Positions 59,311-64,000 of a DNA stretch of 64,000 nt are shown here, piece by piece. Position 1 is the first letter of the stretch. The number at the start of each line of letters is the position of its first letter. The notes beneath the pieces were generated by a model. That model was not told the DNA's origin and did not search any database. It saw only the letters and a list, made by a program, of their open reading frames with translations. The position numbers were made by a program, and so were the translations under genes. Source of the stretch: Arctopsyche grandis (lineage: Eukaryota; Arthropoda; Insecta; Trichoptera; Hydropsychidae); NCBI RefSeq assembly GCF_051622035.1, contig NC_135356.1:20263685-20327684 (forward strand), in the 5' to 3' direction.

Positions 59311-59757
59311 TTCGTAAGAAGTTTAACCAAAGAATTGAAGCGCACTGATAATATACTACTCGTAAAACAGTATTTGACATTTGACAAATACTTTTGTAGT
59401 TCTACAGAATCCTCACACTCCTCAAACGATTCGTCGGCCACAGACCACGTCGACCGACGAAGAAGACACTACCCTACCTTTACCCCCAAAAAGGTTCACA
59501 CACATCATTACAAAACCTCAATCGACATTAAACAAACACACTACTCACTCATGAATTTAATTGTTAAAATATTTCCACATTCCAGAAAAGTCGAAGATAA
59601 TGCCACAAAACTTCCCAAACCAGACTTCGCAATATCGGCATCGACAATCAGTCGCAGAGTAGGAAAACGCCAAGATAGAAATAATGGTGTGTGTTGTTAC
59701 ATATGTCCGTCTTTCTGCTTTCATGCTGTTGACTGCTTTTTTTTCTTTCATTGTTAA
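59302..59757 (+). CDS. Unrecognised open frame, Ser/Lys-rich
   Basis: 151 residues read openly: SLTKELKRTDNILLVKQYLT, FCSSTESSHSSNDSSATDH, VDRRRRHYPTFTPKKV and STISRRVGKRQDRN. Composition changes after NNG, where GTGTGT could be a donor, so the real exon may end near 59684. No family recognised. It may be part of an unidentified mobile element between segments A and B. Confidence 0.3.
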   Translation: MFFFVRSLTKELKRTDNILLVKQYLTFDKYFCSSTESSHSSNDSSATDHVDRRRRHYPTFTPKKVHTHHYKTSIDIKQTHYSLMNLIVKIFPHSRKVEDNATKLPKPDFAISASTISRRVGKRQDRNNGVCCYICPSFCFHAVDCFFFFHC

Positions 59758-59824
59758 TTTTATTATAAGATTTCATTAGATGTTTTTATTATGTAATTTA
59801 CTTAAATGGGTGTTTTACTATTTT

Positions 59825-61535
59825 TTATTAAATATTGGCCCTCTCGATCTGTAATTAAATATGATAAAAAGACAAAGATAAAAACATTCTCAGATCTGAT
59901 GAATCGCTGTCGACGCAAACATGAACTCTGCAAGTTAGTTAATAATTAAATTTTTTTTTTTTTTTTTCGTCGGAGGTGGGAAATCTTCTTAAGGGGTCTA
60001 CCCCACGGGATCGAATTAAAAATGCACGAAAAACCAAATATCGGAAGGCAAAGATCGAAATTCGAAAGATCAAAAAAAAAGGGTGCATGGTAAACGGTAC
60101 ATCCTCACTTAATTTGCGCGAGCAGAATACAACAGGAACAGGGTTGTCCTCCCGTATTAATGTTCGCGCAGAATACGGGAGGAAAAGCCTGTTCCTCTTG
60201 TTCCTGTTGTATGTATCCTGCTCGCGCAAATTAAGTGAGTATGTACCGTTTACCATGCACACTTTTTTTTTGATCTTTCGACTAAAGATCTTTCGATTTT
60301 CGATCTTTGCCTTCCGATATTTGGTTTTTCGTGCATTTCTAATTCGATCCCGTGAGGTGCACCCCTTCTTAAGACATCCTCCAGTCCGTACTGGAGGATA
60401 GTGTCGGATTTTTACCGACTAAAACCCACCCCCGTTGACAGTCATACAAATCTGCTTCGAGGAAGCGGATTTGTATGACTTAATGTATGTAATGTAATTA
60501 TGATTTAATGTAATGTAATAATGATTTAGTGTAAAGTGTAATGATGATTTGACGTAATGTAATAATGATTAAATGTAATGCAATAATGATTAAATGTAAT
60601 GCAATAATGATTAAATGTAATGCAATAATGATTAAATGTAATGCAATAATGATATTTAGATGTTTACATAAATTTGGCGAATACAAAATATAAAAAATAA
60701 CTTAGTGAATCATTGCTAAATCGTCATAAGTCTTTATATGCAGTGTGTTTGAAGTATCACTTTTTTTTACGAGTATGTTCGCATTCCTCACCCAAACAAA
60801 TTTGAACCCTTTTTCTTTTGCTTTTAGTTTTGTTTTACTTAAAAGCTGTTTATTCGCTGGGGTTAAGTGATCGTTTATATCAATTTTTGTGTCGTCAAAA
60901 CCAACACCTAGTATACCGTTCACTGTAAGGTATTTACGTTTTCGGGCAGCCGCAATGAAGTTTTCTTTTACGTATCTATTAACAAAGGATGCTATTATTG
61001 GTTTATGTTTCGATATTTTACTCTGCACTCTGCAAACGAAATTTATTTGGTTATTTTCAATCGGGTAATTAAGTTTGTCACCAATAGATTTAAGTAATTG
61101 AATAAGGTTCTCACTTTTTTTTTGATTAACACCTTGTATTTCGACATTATTTGTTCTTAAAAATTGTTCATGATTCTCATTATCTATGCGGAATTTATCA
61201 ATGTCAACTTTTAAATAATTAGTTGAGTCGAGGCTGACCGTTGATATTTTCGACTCTAACCGTTCTATCTTCTCTTCGATGTCACTAATCCTGGCATCGT
61301 CGAATTCAACGGAACGTTTTAATTCCCGAAGATCGTTTTTAACGTCCTTGAGATCGGACGCCATGGACGAGAAAGATGTTAATTGAGATTTAAGTGATTT
61401 AATTTCATCCCACAGTTTTGTATATGAGTGGTCTGGTTCAGGGGAGACAGAGCGCGGCAACTTGCACTGTGCGCACCTCCAAGCTTCTCGTCGTTTCGTG
61501 CTTGTTTTTTTGAAATAGGAATCTGTAATTTTATT
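59825..61535 (-). repeat. Inverted duplication B, arm 2
   Basis: Reverse complement of about 49520-51290. Contains the palindrome at 59998-60373, hairpins at 60395-60476, tandem repeat at 60490-60660 and the ORF1-like gene. The left edge is at TTTATTAAATATTGGCC. The right edge is at the GATTCCTATTTC region of the gene. Confidence 0.9.
60702..61534 (-). pseudogene. ORF1-like protein, 5'-truncated copy
   Basis: Open frame corresponding to residues of about 33-306 of the 49428 protein. The PHD-like finger is cut before its first cysteines and the original ATG is missing. The coiled coil and FP-like domain are intact, with four changes (K to E, R to K, and NA to SD) over 252 residues. The break lies just before DSYFKKTSTKRREAWRCAQC. 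Confidence 0.8.
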
Positions 61536-62854
61536 CTGAATCTGGTATTTGTAATATAAACCACTTAAACATGGCCAATCTAATAATAAACATTTTATTA
61601 AATGTATTTTAATAGTTTTATTTTGTTTAAATTTATTTGTGTATTAATTTGTTCGCTGACATCGTGGATTTACGAACCAACAATACAAAGTCTGTTTCTA
61701 AATTATATATTAGATTTAAATGTTCATTTATCCACTACTATTTTATCACTGTTTTGTTTATGATTGTGTTTAAATGTCGTTTTTTTTGTAATTTTGTATC
61801 TTATTTTTTGCTTTTGCTTTTTGTTCTACATATTATTACTTTATCTATGTTCATATGTATGTACATATATTAAATACTAAAAATATTAAATACAATCCTA
61901 CGGGTATACGAATAACAGAATGGTTGGCTTCAAATATTTTTATAAAACATCAAACAACAACATCACACATAAACATAATAATCATCTAAGTCATCATTTA
62001 TTTTTTTACATACCTCCTCTATTATTGTATTTCATTATAATTTGTTTTTTTGTTTTTGTAAAATGTTTACTATATAATAAGTAATATAAATAAAGTTTTT
62101 ATATTTTGGTATTTATTTTTACCTTTATATGAGTCGTCTAGTTCCAAAACCCGCTATTTGCATATTTGGTCAAAACGGAGATAAAAATATATTCCGATTC
62201 TAGGAATATTTTCGATTCTAGGAATATTGGCTACTATATTATAATTGTATGATATACATATGTACTTTCAAATAAATTTAAAAATTTATACCAAAATCTA
62301 AATTACAGGGACAAAATTAAAATAAAAATCTTTTATGCACAGTAAATACAATGATTTATTATGTTTTCAACACATTATACATAAACATATTCTTGAATAT
62401 ATAAAAAAAAATTGCCGTTCAAGATTCAGTGAATCATTGGGATACGCCTCGGTTCCCCCACATACATACACTAATCCGTCGAGCCTGATCGCTTATATTT
62501 CATCGAGAGCTATTCAGTTTGTAGCTTTGAGATAAGATCCATGCACCAGACCTATATTTTCATGTTTTGTACATATATAAAACATTGCTAATTGTTGAAT
62601 ATGATTAAATTGAGTAATTGTTGAATATGAGAAGTGAAAAATATAGAATAGTACAAGTGATATTGTTTTGAATTGCTGACTATCACCGATTTAATTACCA
62701 ATGTATTGATAAGTAAGTAATATAATATCCAGATTGTTAAAAACAAACACAGGGACAAAATTTAAAAAAAAAACCTTTTATGCACAGTAAATACAATGAT
62801 TTATTATGTTTTCAACACATTATACATAAACATATTCTTGAATATATATTATTT
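61536..62854. other. No gene seen; 98-bp direct repeat pair
   Basis: AT-rich. Bases 62306-62403 and 62750-62847 are near-identical direct repeats (CAGGGACAAAAT, TTTTATGCACAGTAAATACA, AAACATATTCTTGAATATAT) spaced 444 bp apart, with unrelated DNA after each. Confidence 0.7.
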
Positions 62855-63120
62855 GGTTTGATTTTTAAATGCTTTTTATTATTACGAAATTATGTTCACA
62901 ATACATCTTATATCTATTTTAATGGCTACTGATCTACTGATAATTTTCTATTTTACAATTTTATTTTATTTGGTTAGTAAGCATAGTATTATATTATTCC
63001 AATGTTAATGCACAGCATAATAGGAAAAAGAGCTCAAAAACCTATTTACAATTGAATATATATTATAATATATAGATGACATATAGAAAATGTTATACAA
63101 TGTAACAAAGATAAACAAAT
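62855..63120 (+). repeat. Dispersed repeat P2, copy 3
   Basis: Reverse complement of 18880-19085, sharing ATACATCTTATATCTA, GGCTACTGATCTACTG, CATAATAGGAAAAAGAGCTC and neighbouring blocks. Confidence 0.55.
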
Positions 63121-63170
63121 AATGTTACCGACGATTTATTAATGTAGCTGAGATGTAAGTTCATTATAAA

Positions 63171-63278
63171 ATGACGAATTCACTTTTAGATACCGTCCAT
63201 ATTAAAGATGAAGACGATGGCAACGTCCCATTGGCACCGAAGCTGAGAAACGAAAACGACCTTCTTTTTTACATATAA
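63171..63278 (+). CDS. Small open frame, 35 residues, unproven
   Basis: ATG at 63171 to TAA at 63276-63278: MTNSLLDTVHIKDEDDGN, then VPLAPKLRNENDLLFYI. It is acidic and less AT-rich than its surroundings, and AATAAA follows at about 63304. It could be a first exon of a zinc-finger-type gene or chance. Nothing recognised. Confidence 0.2.
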   Translation: MTNSLLDTVHIKDEDDGNVPLAPKLRNENDLLFYI

Positions 63279-63467
63279 TTACTATTGTAACAAGTGAACA
63301 TAAATAAAGGATCCTCTTAGTGTTAGTACACACTCAGTGTTTTCATAGAACTCCCTGCGGTACATTTAACGCGGTGAATTAAGATTTGTGATTTGACATA
63401 CGAACTGTCAAAGTGAAATGAACGCAAAAGCGATTGCCAACCTTCTCGGCGTGGCTAGAGGCTAGAG

Positions 63468-64000
63468 CAGCGGTTTCCAAACTTTATGCTACTACGCCTC
63501 CCTAAAAAAATTTTTTTTCCGCGCCTCCCTACCTTTTATTTTTTAATAGATATAATAATATAATACACGTTTTAAATAATAAACCTTTATTTAAAAAAAA
63601 AATACTGAACACTACAATACACAGGATAATAAAAAGGTTTTGCTATAACATAAATTTATACGAACACCTTTATTTATTTTTATATTAAATTACTAATTAA
63701 ACTACGTCTAACACATCAAAATTTAGTGCGAAGGATGTTGTTGTTTATTGGCACAAAGTTTATCAAATCTTGGGGGGCAATATGGAGAGTGCCACTCGTA
63801 ACTCCTTTTCGACTATTAACCTGGCTCGATATTTGGTTTTCATTGCAGCTAGTGCCGAAAAGTCCGTTTCGAATAAATAAGACGTTACAAACGGTAGAAG
63901 CACTTGCATTGTTTTGCAATACAAAGATTCATACTATCCACTAAGATTCACCCAAAATTTAATTTTGGTTTAATTTTGAAACTTTTGTTTTAGTGAGCTA
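63468..64000 (-). mobile_element. hAT element (ZBED5-like lineage), truncated by window edge
   Basis: Terminal repeat CAGCGGTTTCCAAACTT at 63468 is followed by ACGCCTCCC. It matches the end layout of the 8693-9488 element. The transposase C-terminus (63763 onward) reads toward this end. The rest lies beyond the window. Confidence 0.75.
63763..64000 (-). pseudogene. hAT transposase C-terminus (ZBED5-like)
   Basis: Minus strand: NFWVNLSG, a TAG stop, YESLYCKTMQVLLPFVTSYL, FETDFSALAAMKTKYRARLI and VEKELRVALSILPPKI, then TGA at 63765-63763. This is the conserved dimerisation end of ZBED5/ZMYM6-type hAT transposases. The in-frame TAG makes this copy inactive. Confidence 0.8.

Overview
The window is AT-rich, intron-rich nuclear DNA from an insect or other arthropod. 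The main evidence is the 3' half of one large conserved gene, highwire/MYCBP2 (Pam/Highwire/RPM-1). Around it is an unusually dense and heavily nested transposon landscape: hAT, piggyBac-type, Helitron, MULE, non-LTR and solo-LTR elements. I cannot name the order from sequence alone. Statements about families come from recognition by eye; no database search was run.

Layout. (1) 1-21.7 kb holds mostly repeats and transposon relics. It also has one good candidate first exon of a secreted protein on the minus strand (19485-19664) and one weak candidate exon (17542-17677). (2) 21.75-37.08 kb holds 37 consecutive plus-strand exons of highwire that join in one open frame of about 2,218 codons: filamin-type repeat, linker, Cys/His finger, DOC/APC10-like domain, helical region, B-box-like finger, RING and the tandem-cysteine catalytic domain, then the stop. 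Older transposons sit in five of its introns. The 3' UTR carries three 75-bp tandem repeats, each with an AATAAA. (3) 39.2-41.1 kb holds an intact minus-strand piggyBac-type transposase. (4) 41.86-45.56 kb is a nest: an outer hAT element containing a second hAT, an 8-bp-TSD MITE and a solo LTR. (5) 46.9-64 kb holds more hAT relics, two solo LTRs of one family, a MULE relic, TTAA-flanked MITEs, and a nearly identical inverted pair (about 1.7 kb arms). That pair carries an ORF1-like protein (PHD-like finger, coiled coil, FP-like domain) followed by a 3' module of tandem repeats, hairpins and a palindrome of about 380 bp.

How the parts relate. Highwire is the only clearly functional cellular gene seen; its product is a RING-Cys-relay ubiquitin ligase of neurons. 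The rest is mobile DNA. Several insertions can be proved inside the window, because a related copy elsewhere keeps the empty target site. The most unusual system is the ORF1-plus-structured-tail element at 49.4-51.3 kb and its inverted twin at 59.8-61.5 kb; no reverse transcriptase was seen with either copy.
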